From: Planctomycetota bacterium | GTDB lineage: Bacteria; Planctomycetota; Phycisphaerae; UBA1845; UTPLA1 | NCBI GenBank assembly: GCA_015654675.1 | Contig: JAATGM010000017.1 | Location: 62,001-126,000 of the forward strand | Direction: 5' to 3' | Length of the DNA: 64,000 nucleotides | Part shown: in pieces, positions 50,588-60,700 of the stretch | How the letters are laid out: every line of letters starts with the position of its first letter | Numbering within the stretch: position 1 is the first letter of the stretch | The notes under the pieces: generated by a model | Databases searched by the model: none | Told to the model about the DNA's origin: nothing | The model's input: only the letters and a program-made list of their open reading frames with translations | Program-made: the position numbers and the translations under genes

Positions 50588-51142
50588 TTATACGAGCGAC
50601 AGCGGCCGCGTAAAGCCGCGGCTATCCCCGGGGGTCGAACCGCCCCACTCCAGCTCGGGTGTTCGCGCCAATCGATCAAACTCGCGCCGCGGCAGGACAA
50701 ACGTCTTCCATTTGGGAGATCTCACGCGACGAGCGGCGCAATACTCATCGAGATGCACGATTCGAAATGAATACCCGCGCCCCGCGAAGATGAAAAAATT
50801 GCCCGCATGCTCGGCGCCCATCCCGCTTCGCCAATGTGCGAAGACAAACGCCGCCTGAAAGCCGGCACCGAATACCGACTGCCACTCGGCCAGGCCATCG
50901 AGGTCGCCCGCAGTGACCCACGAATCCAACCCCCTGCCCACCCCGCTGCCGGCAACTTTCCGCCCTTTCACATCCACGATGAAGTTGCGCCCCCGCTCGC
51001 CATAAACAACATAATCGAACAGCTTGATCCCCGGCCGACCCGGCACGCTGCGCCGAATATCCTCGACGGCGACAAACGGCGTCTGGCGCGCCGCCAGAAA
51101 GGCCTCGAACGCCAATTCGTAATGGCTGCGTCGCGTCAGCAT
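50588..51142 (-). CDS. HYExAFE-family protein
   Basis: 184 aa with the name-giving HYELAFEAFL at residues 7-16. The core LFDYVVYG..NFIVDVKGRK resembles the D..(D/E)xK active site of PD-(D/E)XK nucleases, so a nuclease-like fold is possible (inference). The family is mostly known from planctomycetes and relatives. ATG 51142 overlaps the last seven bases of hisS, so it is coupled to it. Function not established. Confidence 0.85.
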   Translation of the reverse strand: MLTRRSHYELAFEAFLAARQTPFVAVEDIRRSVPGRPGIKLFDYVVYGERGRNFIVDVKGRKVAGSGVGRGLDSWVTAGDLDGLAEWQSVFGAGFQAAFVFAHWRSGMGAEHAGNFFIFAGRGYSFRIVHLDEYCAARRVRSPKWKTFVLPRREFDRLARTPELEWGGSTPGDSRGFTRPLSLV

Positions 51143-52491
51143 TTCGGCGCCCCCAGAAACTCCGCCGGCCGGGCGATCAAATCCGCCATCGCCACGTCGC
51201 GCTGAGTCCCCGCGGCCATGTCCTTGAGTTCAACGCTCCCCTGCTCTCGGCTTTTGTCGCTCACGAAGACGACGTGCCCGGCCTTTTTCTCCGACGCTTT
51301 CGCCATTTGCTTGCCGACTGCCTGTCGCTGGTAGGAGAACTCGGTGCGATATCCAGCCCGCCGTAATGCCGCGACGATTCGTAGCAGCTCGTTCGATGGC
51401 AGCGATTCATCAGCAGCCGCCCCACCGGTACCACCGCCGACAATATCGACCACAAACACGCCGCCGCTCGCCGCCAGCGCCGGGACGCGCTTCAGGTCGC
51501 TCAGCAGCTCAAACAGTACCACGTCCCCCATTCCAAAGCCGACGCCGGTTAGCGGCTTGCCCCCCACCATCGCCAGCAGGTCATCGTATCGTCCGCCGCC
51601 GCAGATGGCGCGCAACGCCCTGCGGCGATCATACGCCTCGAAGACGACTCCGGTGTAATACGCCAGCCCACGAACCACCTGCAGATCCAATTTACAATAT
51701 TCTATAATATTAAGAGATGTCAGTGCACCCATCAACGCAGTCAGCCCGGCCGCGCCCGTCAGCCCGCCCAGTTGCGGCGCAACCTCGCGCAATCGTCCGC
51801 TCAGCTCGCCAACATCTGCCGCGCTCAATGCCGCCCAGAGCTTGTCAAACGCCAGGATTCCGGGAAACGCCTCGCCCCACCGCCGCGAAAGCTCTTCGAT
51901 CGGCATCTTCGACGCCTTGTCGAGGATTCCATACGCAATCGCGTGCCGCTCCAACTCCACTCCGATCGCCGTCAGAATTTCCGCCACCAGCCGCCGGTCG
52001 CTGATGTGGATCGCAAAGTCATCCGCCGTCAGTCCCAGCTCGCGCAGCCCCTCGACCGCGACCAGAATGCACTCGGCATCCGCCAGAACACCGCTCACGC
52101 CCAGGATGTCGACATTCCACTGGTGGAATTCGCGCAGTCGCCCGCGCTGCGGACGCTCGCCGCGATACATCCGCGGCATGCAGAACCATTTGATCGGTCG
52201 CGGCAGCGACCCCTGCCGCGCCGCCACCATCCGCGCCAGCGTCGGCGTCATCTCCGGCCGCATGGCCAGACTCCGCCCTCCGCGATCCGTCAGCGTGAAG
52301 AGCTGCTCGACAATCTCGTCGCCGCTCTTGCGTGTGTAGAGTTCAGTGTGCTCGAGCGTCGGTCCGTCGAACTCGTCGAAGCCATGCCGCAGCGAAACCC
52401 GCCGCCAGGCATCGAGAATCCACTGCAGCGGGGCATGGTCCTCGGGGTAGAAGTCGCGCGTGCCTTTGACTGCTGGAATGCTTTGGGCCAC
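51136..52491 (-). CDS. hisS: Histidyl-tRNA synthetase
   Basis: 451 aa class II synthetase that charges tRNA-His. Start is GTG 52491. Seen: KGTRDFYPED, motif 1 GFDEFDGPTLEHTELYTRKSGD, motif 2 RMYRGERPQRGRLREFHQWNVD, the histidine motif LAYYTGVVFEAYD, and motif 3 GGGRYDDL..GVGFGMGD near residue 320. C-terminal anticodon-binding domain starts near residue 350. It is divergent from rsmD, with a promoter at 52531-52558. Confidence 0.96.
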   Translation of the reverse strand: MAQSIPAVKGTRDFYPEDHAPLQWILDAWRRVSLRHGFDEFDGPTLEHTELYTRKSGDEIVEQLFTLTDRGGRSLAMRPEMTPTLARMVAARQGSLPRPIKWFCMPRMYRGERPQRGRLREFHQWNVDILGVSGVLADAECILVAVEGLRELGLTADDFAIHISDRRLVAEILTAIGVELERHAIAYGILDKASKMPIEELSRRWGEAFPGILAFDKLWAALSAADVGELSGRLREVAPQLGGLTGAAGLTALMGALTSLNIIEYCKLDLQVVRGLAYYTGVVFEAYDRRRALRAICGGGRYDDLLAMVGGKPLTGVGFGMGDVVLFELLSDLKRVPALAASGGVFVVDIVGGGTGGAAADESLPSNELLRIVAALRRAGYRTEFSYQRQAVGKQMAKASEKKAGHVVFVSDKSREQGSVELKDMAAGTQRDVAMADLIARPAEFLGAPKC

Positions 52492-52530
52492 AGGTTGTTT
52501 CCGTGAGTTTCGTGTCGGACCGCGGGCCCG

Positions 52531-52558
52531 ATTCTAGGCCCCGCCCGCCCCCGGTCAA
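52531..52558 (-). promoter_or_regulatory. hisS promoter
   Basis: Minus-strand -35 TTGACC (52553-52558), 16-base spacer, -10 TAGAAT (52531-52536), five of six matches at both hexamers. It gives a leader of about 30-35 bases before GTG 52491. Confidence 0.6.
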
Positions 52559-52589
52559 CGCCGCGATGTCTGCGACTTGCGCCGCTTCG

Positions 52590-52595
52590 TATAAT
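52590..52595 (+). promoter_or_regulatory. rsmD -10 element, likely leaderless transcript
   Basis: A perfect TATAAT ends seven bases before the rsmD ATG at 52603, so transcription should begin at the start codon. The -35 (TGTCTG at 52567-52572) is weak. Confidence 0.5.
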
Positions 52596-52602
52596 TGCCG
52601 CC

Positions 52603-53199
52603 ATGAGAGTGATCGTCGGACGTTACCGCGGACGCAAGCTGGTCGCGCCGGAAGGCCTCGCCACGCGCCCCATCCTCGACCGCGTCAAGCAGGCGCTCTT
52701 CGACCGGCTCGGCGCGCGCTGGGGCCTGCCGGGCGACTTGCCGGCCTTCGACGTGCTCGATCTGTACGCCGGCGCCGGCAACCTGGGCATCGAGGCCCTC
52801 TCGCGCGGTGCACAATTCTGCTGTTTCGTGGAAAACGCGCCGGCCGCCCTCGAATGCCTGCGAAAAAACGTGGGCCAACTCGACGATTCCGACGGGGTCC
52901 GGATCGTCCCGGCCGACGCGGCCACGGCGGTGATCCCGCCTCCCCCCAGTGCAGCATTTCGACTCATTTTTCTCGATCCCCCGTATCCGCTCAGCGTCGC
53001 CGTAACACCCGCCACGCCGCTCGGCCGAACGCTCGCGCGACTTGGCGCCGAGATTCCCGTCACCAACGACGCCCTCGTCGTCTGGCGTTTCGCCCGCGAA
53101 GTCCAGTTGCCTTCAGTTCTCCCAGGCCGCTGGAGCGTTGAGAATCGCCACGACTACGGCACGATGACCCTCGCCTTCCTCACGCGGGCCGCCACATGA
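52603..53199 (+). CDS. rsmD: 16S rRNA (guanine(966)-N2)-methyltransferase
   Basis: 198 aa SAM-dependent methyltransferase for G966 of 16S rRNA. Features: VGRYRGRKLVAPEG, RPILDRVKQALFDRL, SAM motif I VLDLYAGAGNLGIEALSRGA, and the catalytic motif IFLDPPY. Length is normal. GTG-like overlap: the next gene begins four bases before its stop (ATGA). Probably leaderless (see -10 entry). Confidence 0.93.
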   Translation: MRVIVGRYRGRKLVAPEGLATRPILDRVKQALFDRLGARWGLPGDLPAFDVLDLYAGAGNLGIEALSRGAQFCCFVENAPAALECLRKNVGQLDDSDGVRIVPADAATAVIPPPPSAAFRLIFLDPPYPLSVAVTPATPLGRTLARLGAEIPVTNDALVVWRFAREVQLPSVLPGRWSVENRHDYGTMTLAFLTRAAT

Positions 53200-54458
53200 C
53201 CAGCCGCCCCCCCACCGCCCGCGCCGCGGCTCTCCAGATCATCCGTACGCTGCACGATGCCGGCCACACCGCCTTGCTCGCCGGCGGCTGCGTCCGCGAC
53301 ATGCTCATGCAGCGCCGCCCGGTCGATTTCGATGTCGCTACCGGTGCCACGCCGCCGCAGGTGATCGGCCTATTTCGGCGGACGCAAAAAGTCGGCGTGC
53401 AATTCGGCGTCGTGATCGTCGGAGTCGGCCCGCACTGGATTGAAGTGGCGACCTTTCGCAGCGACTTCGACTACACCGATGGCCGGCGTCCGAGCGGCGT
53501 GCAATTCAGCGATCCGCAACACGACGCAGCCCGCCGCGACTTCACGATCAACGGCATGTTCTTCGATCCGCTCAAACGAGAAGTGATTGACTATGTCGGT
53601 GGTCAGCGCGACATCCGCTCCCGGCTCATCCGCGCCATCGGAGATCCGCAGCAGCGCTTCGCGGAAGACCATCTACGCATGCTCCGCGCCGTCCGCTTCG
53701 CGGCGCGACTCGGATTCGCGATGGACGATGCCACTCGCGCCGCGATCGTTCGCCATGCCGGGAGCATCGCCCGCGTCAGCCCTGAGCGCATCTGCGATGA
53801 ACTCGGGCGTATTCTGCAGCATAGCTCGCGGGCTCTCGGCTGGCGGGAAGCGAACGTAGTCGGCCTTCTTCCCTATCTGTGGCGCGGAGCCGATCGCCTG
53901 GTCGAGCACGCGCCATTAATCGAATCGCGCCTGGCGGCACTCGGCAACTCTTCGATCTCATTGGAGCTGGCGCTCGCCGCCGTCCTGCTTCCGCTTCCGG
54001 TCGGCGATATCCGCCACGCCTGTGTTGCCCTGCGAACGAGCAACCACACCCGCGCCGACGTCACGTGGCTATGTCAAAACGCTCCGCGCCTCACCGAACC
54101 GGATGCCCTGACGCTGGCCGACCTCAAATTGCTGATGGCCGGGCGTCGTTTTGACGAACTGATGAAGCTCACTGCCGCCGATCTCAAAGCCCGCCGCGCC
54201 AATCCCGCCCCCCACCGTCGCCTCGAACGCCGTGCCCGAGCCATACCAACGGATGAGATCGCCCCCCCACCGCTCCTGACGGGCGATCACCTGCATGCCA
54301 TGCACATTCCGCAAGGACCGAACTACAAGACAATTCTGGAGCAGGCATACGTCGCGCAGCTCAACGGCGAGCTCCACACGCCCGCTGAAGCACGCGCCCT
54401 CGCCGTTCGAATGATGGATGAATTGAAATCCGCGCCGGCTCCCCGTCGGAACCGATAG
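53196..54458 (+). CDS. CCA tRNA nucleotidyltransferase / poly(A) polymerase family
   Basis: 420 aa class II nucleotidyltransferase. N-terminal GGCVRDMLMQRRPVDFDVATGA holds the GG and DxD catalytic motifs; RRDFTINGMFFD and EDHLRMLRAVRFAARLGF are the next family motifs. The C-terminal part has an HTHMH-like TGDHLHAMHIPQGPNYKTILEQAY, typical of the arm domain. It adds CCA to tRNA 3' ends or tails RNA; the CAT tRNA in this window does not encode CCA, consistent with a need for the enzyme. Overlaps rsmD by four bases. Confidence 0.88.
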   Translation: MTSRPPTARAAALQIIRTLHDAGHTALLAGGCVRDMLMQRRPVDFDVATGATPPQVIGLFRRTQKVGVQFGVVIVGVGPHWIEVATFRSDFDYTDGRRPSGVQFSDPQHDAARRDFTINGMFFDPLKREVIDYVGGQRDIRSRLIRAIGDPQQRFAEDHLRMLRAVRFAARLGFAMDDATRAAIVRHAGSIARVSPERICDELGRILQHSSRALGWREANVVGLLPYLWRGADRLVEHAPLIESRLAALGNSSISLELALAAVLLPLPVGDIRHACVALRTSNHTRADVTWLCQNAPRLTEPDALTLADLKLLMAGRRFDELMKLTAADLKARRANPAPHRRLERRARAIPTDEIAPPPLLTGDHLHAMHIPQGPNYKTILEQAYVAQLNGELHTPAEARALAVRMMDELKSAPAPRRNR

Positions 54459-54628
54459 CGACATTTTCCCGCTGTCGAAGTCGCTAGGCCCGCCCCAATC
54501 ACGAAGTCAACACGCCTGCGCACCGGCGTCTGGTTCTTAGCGCATCCACTGGCGCGATGAAACTGCCGCTAGCGCTGCCGCCAATTTCGTCTGTAACGAT
54601 TATTTCGACGAACCACGCACAAGTGCGC

Positions 54629-54658
54629 TTGGATTCGCGCGATGCGCATCGGTATAAT
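54629..54658 (+). promoter_or_regulatory. Promoter of the giant secreted protein
   Basis: -35 TTGGAT (54629-54634), 18-base spacer, -10 TATAAT (54653-54658, perfect). It implies a leader of about 60 bases before GTG 54725. Confidence 0.6.
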
Positions 54659-54724
54659 GATTCACGCGGGTGGGTTCGATCGGTTCAGACCCCCATTCGG
54701 GTAACAATCTAAAAGAGCTGTGCA

Positions 54725-57700
54725 GTGCAGAGCGCATCGGGGACTCCGCTCAGTTACAGACTGTTTTTTTTCGCCGGACTGGTAGCGATGGCTGCTTCCA
54801 TTGCGCGGGCCGATCCGCCCTGTCCTGATCTGGTCATTTCGGAGTTCATGGCTCGCAATGTCCATGGTCTCAAGGATTCAAACGGCACATGTCAGGACTG
54901 GATCGAAATCCATAATCCGTGTCAGCCGTCGATCAATCTCGATGGCTGGTATCTCACCGACGACGACACGAATCTGACCAAGTGGCGCTTCCCGGCGGTC
55001 ACCATCGGGCGCGGTGAGTTTCTCACCGTCTTTGCCTCCGGCAAGAACAGGGCAGTGGCCGGCTCCGAGTTGCATACCAACTTCGTGCTCGATGCCGGAG
55101 GCGAATATCTTGCCCTCGTCCGCCCCGATGGCACGACGATACAACAACAGTTCTCCCCCAAATACCCCGAGCAGACGATCGACGTGTCCTACGGCTCGCC
55201 GCAGTCGGTATCGACCCTCGTCGCGCCCGACGCAACCGGCCGCTATCACGTTCCGACGGCCGCCGACGCCGGCCTCGGAACTACCTGGAGCGATCACTCC
55301 TTCAGCGACGCAAGCTGGATCAACGCACAATTCGGACTCGGCTTCCTCAGTACGTCATCATCGCAGTTCGACGTCACCTACTACAAGGCAAACATCAACG
55401 TCAATACGATCACCGACGCCGAAGCGGTCATCGCCGATCAATCCAAGCAAACCACCGTCGTCCATACCCAGGCGGCCTACATCAACTATCTGAACACCGG
55501 CGGAACGGCTCACTTCGCCGCCGATCTCCCATTCCCGGGAACGACGATCGGAAGCGACGTGGATGATTTCGTCATCCTCGCGACCGGAACGGTCATTATC
55601 CCCGCAGCCGGTAATTGGACGTTTGGCGTCAACAGCGACGACGGCTTCGCCTTGCAGCTCACTCACGGCACGGATGTCTTCAACACGTCATATCCAAACC
55701 CGCGCGGCCCGAGCGACACGCTGGCGGTGTTCAACATCCCGGACGCCGGAGCTTATCAACTTCGCCTGTCGTTCTACGAGCGCGGCGGCGGGTCAGGACT
55801 CGAGCTCTTCGCGGCATCGGGCAGCCATTCCGGCTTCGACTCCAGTTTTCGTCTCGTGGGTGACATTGCAAATGGCGGCCTCTCCGTCGTCGGCTTCGGC
55901 GGAGACGTGCATACGGACGTCCAGCCGGCCATGCTGAACGTGAATGCATCACTGTGGACGCGCGTCGGATTCAGCGTCGCCAACCCCGCCTCGCTCTCTT
56001 CGCTCATCCTCAAAATGCGTTACGAAGACGGTTACGTCGCCTACCTCAATGGCCAGGAAGTGGCCCGCCAAAATGCACCGTCATCCCCCCAGTGGGACTC
56101 AACCGCGACTGCCGATCGCCCCATCAGCGGGGCATTCAACTACGAATCGGTGGACCTCTCGGGGCATCTCTCCGCGATCCAAGCCGGCGACAACACCCTC
56201 GCGATTCACGGCCTGAACGATGGCGCCTCGAACGGCGACTTCCTCGTCTTGCCCACGCTGATCGGCAGTCAGGGAACGATCGACCCCACCGTCAAGCGCT
56301 ACTTCACGACGCCGACCCCCGGTACTTACAACAACGCCGGATATCCCGGCTTCGCCGGCAAGGTGCAATACAACGTCGCGAGCGGCACTTTCACCAACAA
56401 CTTCTCGGTCGCGATTACCACGAATTCCCCGACCGCCTCGATTCGCTACACCCTCGATGGAACAGCCCCCACCGCCACGACCGGCACGGTCTATTCCTCA
56501 CCGATCTCGATTACGGGCACCACGCAAGTGCGCGCCCGCGCCTTCGAAACCGGCCTCGCCCCCGGCCCGGTGCTCAGCCGCGATTTCATCAAGCTGGATT
56601 CAACCGCCCAGGCCTTCAGTTCCAATCTGCCCGTCGTCATCGTCGAAAACTTCAACGGCGGAACGCCCGGCACCGAAGACAATCAGCCGGCCCATCTGTC
56701 GCTTTTTGAACCCACGCTCGCCGCCGGAAATCGAACCGTCCTCACTGGCACGCCGACCATCGAAACGCGCTGCGGAATCCGACGACGCGGATCGAGCACG
56801 GCCGACCAGCCCAAGCCAAACCTCGCCGTCGAAACCTGGGACGAAGACGACGAAGATCGCGACATTATTCCGCTCGGCATGCCGCCCGAATCCGACTGGA
56901 TTCTCTACGCCCCCTACTACTACGACCGCGCCTTGCTGCGAAACGCCTTCGTCTACGAGCTGAGCAACGAGATCGGCCGCTACGCCGTCCGCACGAGATT
57001 CGTCGAGGTCTTTTTCGACAACAACGGTGGCGGCCTGACGACGGCCGACGACTACGGCGTCTATGTGCTGATGGAGAAGATCAAGCTCGGCCCCGATCGC
57101 GTGAACATCGATAAGATCGAGGTCCACGATGATGCCGAACCCCAAATCACCGGCGGCTGGATCAATAAGATCGATCGCGCCGACCCGGGCGACCTCGGCT
57201 TCGGAGCCGTCGGCCAGGGCATCCGCTATGTCGAGCCGAAGGAAGAGGAAGTCACTCCGGTACAGGCGGCCTGGATTCAGAACTATTTCAACAACTTCGG
57301 TAACGCCCTGTACGGCGCAAGCTTCACCGACCCTGTCAACGGCTACGCAAAATTTATCGATGTCGACGCCTGGATCGACCACCACATCCTGAACGTGCTG
57401 TCGATGAACGTCGATGCCCTGCGGCTCAGTGCCTACATGTTCAAGGGTCGCCAGGGCAAGATTCAGTTCGGTCCGGTATGGGATTTCGATCGCGCCATGG
57501 ACTCATACGACAGTCGCGATGACGTCCCGACCGCCTGGAACGGCACCGGCGACGCGACGCCGTTCTTTACCTATCCATGGTGGGACCGCCTGTTCCAGGA
57601 TCCCGACTTCTGGCAACGCTGGATCGATCGCTGGTTCGCATTGCGCCGTGCCCAGCTCTCCGTCGCCAACATGAACGGCATAATCAACGGCATGGCGGCC

Positions 57701-60700
57701 CAGTTGCAGGAAGCCCAGGCGCGCAACTTCGCCAAGTGGTCAGGCGTCGCGCCGGCCGTCAGCTATCCTGCCGAAATCACCAACATGGAAAACTGGCTTT
57801 CCATCCGCGCGGCATGGATCGATCAGCAGTTCCCGGCCCCCCCACAGCTGAGTCTCGCCTCTGGTCAGGTGCCGTTCGGCTCACAACTTAGCATCACCTC
57901 GGCCGTCGGCGCGATCTACTACACCACCGATGGATCCGATCCGCGCCTCTCGGGCGGGCTCATCTCCGGCTCCGCCCAGGCCTACCTGGGCCCGATCACA
58001 CTGAACACGGACACACACGTCCGCGCCCGCGTGCTCAACGGACCGAATTGGAGTGCTCCCACCGAAGGACAATTTATCCTCGCCTTCGCCGCCAATCCGC
58101 AGGTCGTCATCAACGAAATCATGTTTAACCCTGCCGGCGTCGGCGCCAACGAATTCATCGAATTGCGGAATCTTTCGACAACCGAAGCGGTCGACCTCTC
58201 CGGTTGGACGCTTGACGGTGTTGGCCTCGTTTTCGCGCCCGGGACGATTCTTCCGCCCAACGCCTACGCCGTCGTCGTCGAAGACCTCTCTACATTCCAA
58301 TCTACTCACGGAACATCGATCCTCGTCCTGGCCGACTACCCCGGCCAATTGGACAACGGCGGCGAGACGCTCGTCCTCTACGATCAGCACGGCATCGAGA
58401 AGGACCGCGTTGCCTACGACGACGTGGCCCCCTGGCCGTTGACGCCCGACGGCGCCGGCCCTTCGCTTGAGCTGATTGATGCGACGCGCGACAACAATCG
58501 CGTGGCGAACTGGGCCGCCAGCATTCCATCAGGCGGAACGCCCGGCGCGCCCAATAGCCGCGCCGGCTCAAGTTCCGATTTGCCCAATCTTCTGATCAGC
58601 GAGGTTCTGCCGCTGAACGCGACCACCAACGTCGACGAGCACGGCGATCACAACACGTGGATCGAGCTTTACAACCCGACCCAGGCCACCATCGACCTCG
58701 GCGGTCTCTATCTGACGAATAACTACGCTTCGCCTGCACTGTGGCAAGTCCCCGCCGGCACATCGCTGTGCGGTGGCGACTGGCTCCTGATCTGGGCCGA
58801 CAACGAGCCCGGCGAGGGGCCGCTCCACACCAGCTTCACGCTATCGCCGGCCGGCGGCTCGGTCGGTCTCTATACGCCCGGCGGACTCATCGTAGATTAC
58901 ATGAACTACCCCGCGTCAACCGCCGACGTCGCTTACGGCCGCTATCCCGACGGGGCCACGGCCCAGCATGTTCTCCCGCACCCGACGCCCGGCGCCGCAA
59001 ACGCAACCGGCACCTCAAAACTCATCCTGAATGAGTTTAATGGCGTCGCGTCCAACAAGTTCATCAAGAACAATGGCGTCGACACCTATTGGGGCCGCGT
59101 CGTCGGCAACGGCGGCGATTGGTTCGAGCTGGTTGTGACTGAAGATCATCTCGACATCCGCAACTGGACGCTGGTCATCACCGAAAACACCGGCGCGCCC
59201 GCTCAGGAGACCGATACGCTCGTATTCACCAACCACGCGCTCTGGTCCGATCTGCGTCGCGGTACCATCATCACCGTCTCCGAAGACCTCGCCGACAACG
59301 TCAGCTACAACCCGGCCGGCGGCGACTGGTGGATCAATGTCCGCGCCTCAAACGCGGGAACGGGCACCTATATCACGGCCGACAATTTCCCGGTCAGTAA
59401 CGACAACTGGCAGCTCACAATTAAGGATGCGCAGGGCCATGTCGTCTTCGGCCCGGCCGGTGAAGGCATCTCGCCCGTCTCCGGAATTGGCAACGACGAA
59501 ATCTGCAAACTCGAGGAAGACCCGTCCCCGTTCATCACCACCCGCTCTAACTATCAGGATGGTTCGTCCAGCACGTTCGGTTCTCCCAACATCTTCAACG
59601 GCGGAACGCTCACGCAGGACTTCACCGCGCTGCGAAACGTCTTTGAGCCGTGCTCGCAACCGTCTGACTGCAACGACGGAAACCAGTGCACCGTCGACAC
59701 CTGCACCTCCGGCCACTGCTCGCACATCGCCGGTTCACCCTGCTACGAATTACGCCTGAATAGCCCCGGCGTGTCGGGACCGCAGATCGAAACCTGCGGC
59801 ACCGGCGGCCTGACCCTGACAATCGACCTCACCGGCGTCGTCGAGCCCGTCAATGCCGTGCAGACCCTGTTGGCCTACGACCCGATGCGGTTGCAACTGC
59901 TCTCGATCACTCCCGGCGATGGCGTCGGCTCGCCCTGGGACGCTGCAACCCCCATCACATTCCAGGACAACAACGGCGCCGTCACTTACGCCCAGGTGCT
60001 CCTCGGCGGCAGCTCGTCAACTTCCGCCACCGTCGCAACCATGCACTTCACGGCGCTGCCGCTGGCCGGTTCACCTTCGCCGACCGTCGTATCGATTTCT
60101 CCTGGCTGCCTCCCGTACGTCACTCGTCTCACCACCACAGCCAGCGCTCCCATCGTTCCAACGCTCTTTGACTCAAAGCCAATCGTTCTGGTCCCGTGCC
60201 TCTCCGTCGATGTCTCGATTCCGGGCCTGATCGGCACCGCCGCTCCGGGAGCCGCGGTTGCAACTCGCGAGGTGCAATTTACGCTCTCCACCTGCTCCGG
60301 CTCGCCGGACGTGCGAACGCTCCCCCTCACATTCCACCGCGCCGGTTCCGCCGGCGTCGCGACGGTTCTGCTTGGCGCGGTGAATCCGTCGGCCGCATGG
60401 CTCGCCGTTCGCGAGAGCCACACGCTTCAGCGCAGCATTCCGATCAGTCTGGCGAGCGCAACGCCCACCGCCGCCGTGTCGCTCATCACCGGAGATTTCC
60501 AGACCGCCGGAACGCCGCAGGATGGCTTGATCGATATCGTCGACTTTGCGGTTCTCGCCTCTCGCTGGAACTCGCTGGTCACGGATTGTCCCTCCGGTGC
60601 GCCGGCCGATTGTGCTCGTGGCGCTGACGCCACCGGCGACGGCATCCAGGACACGGTCGATTTCACCGCCATCCAACTCAACTTCGGCGCCGTTGGCGAC

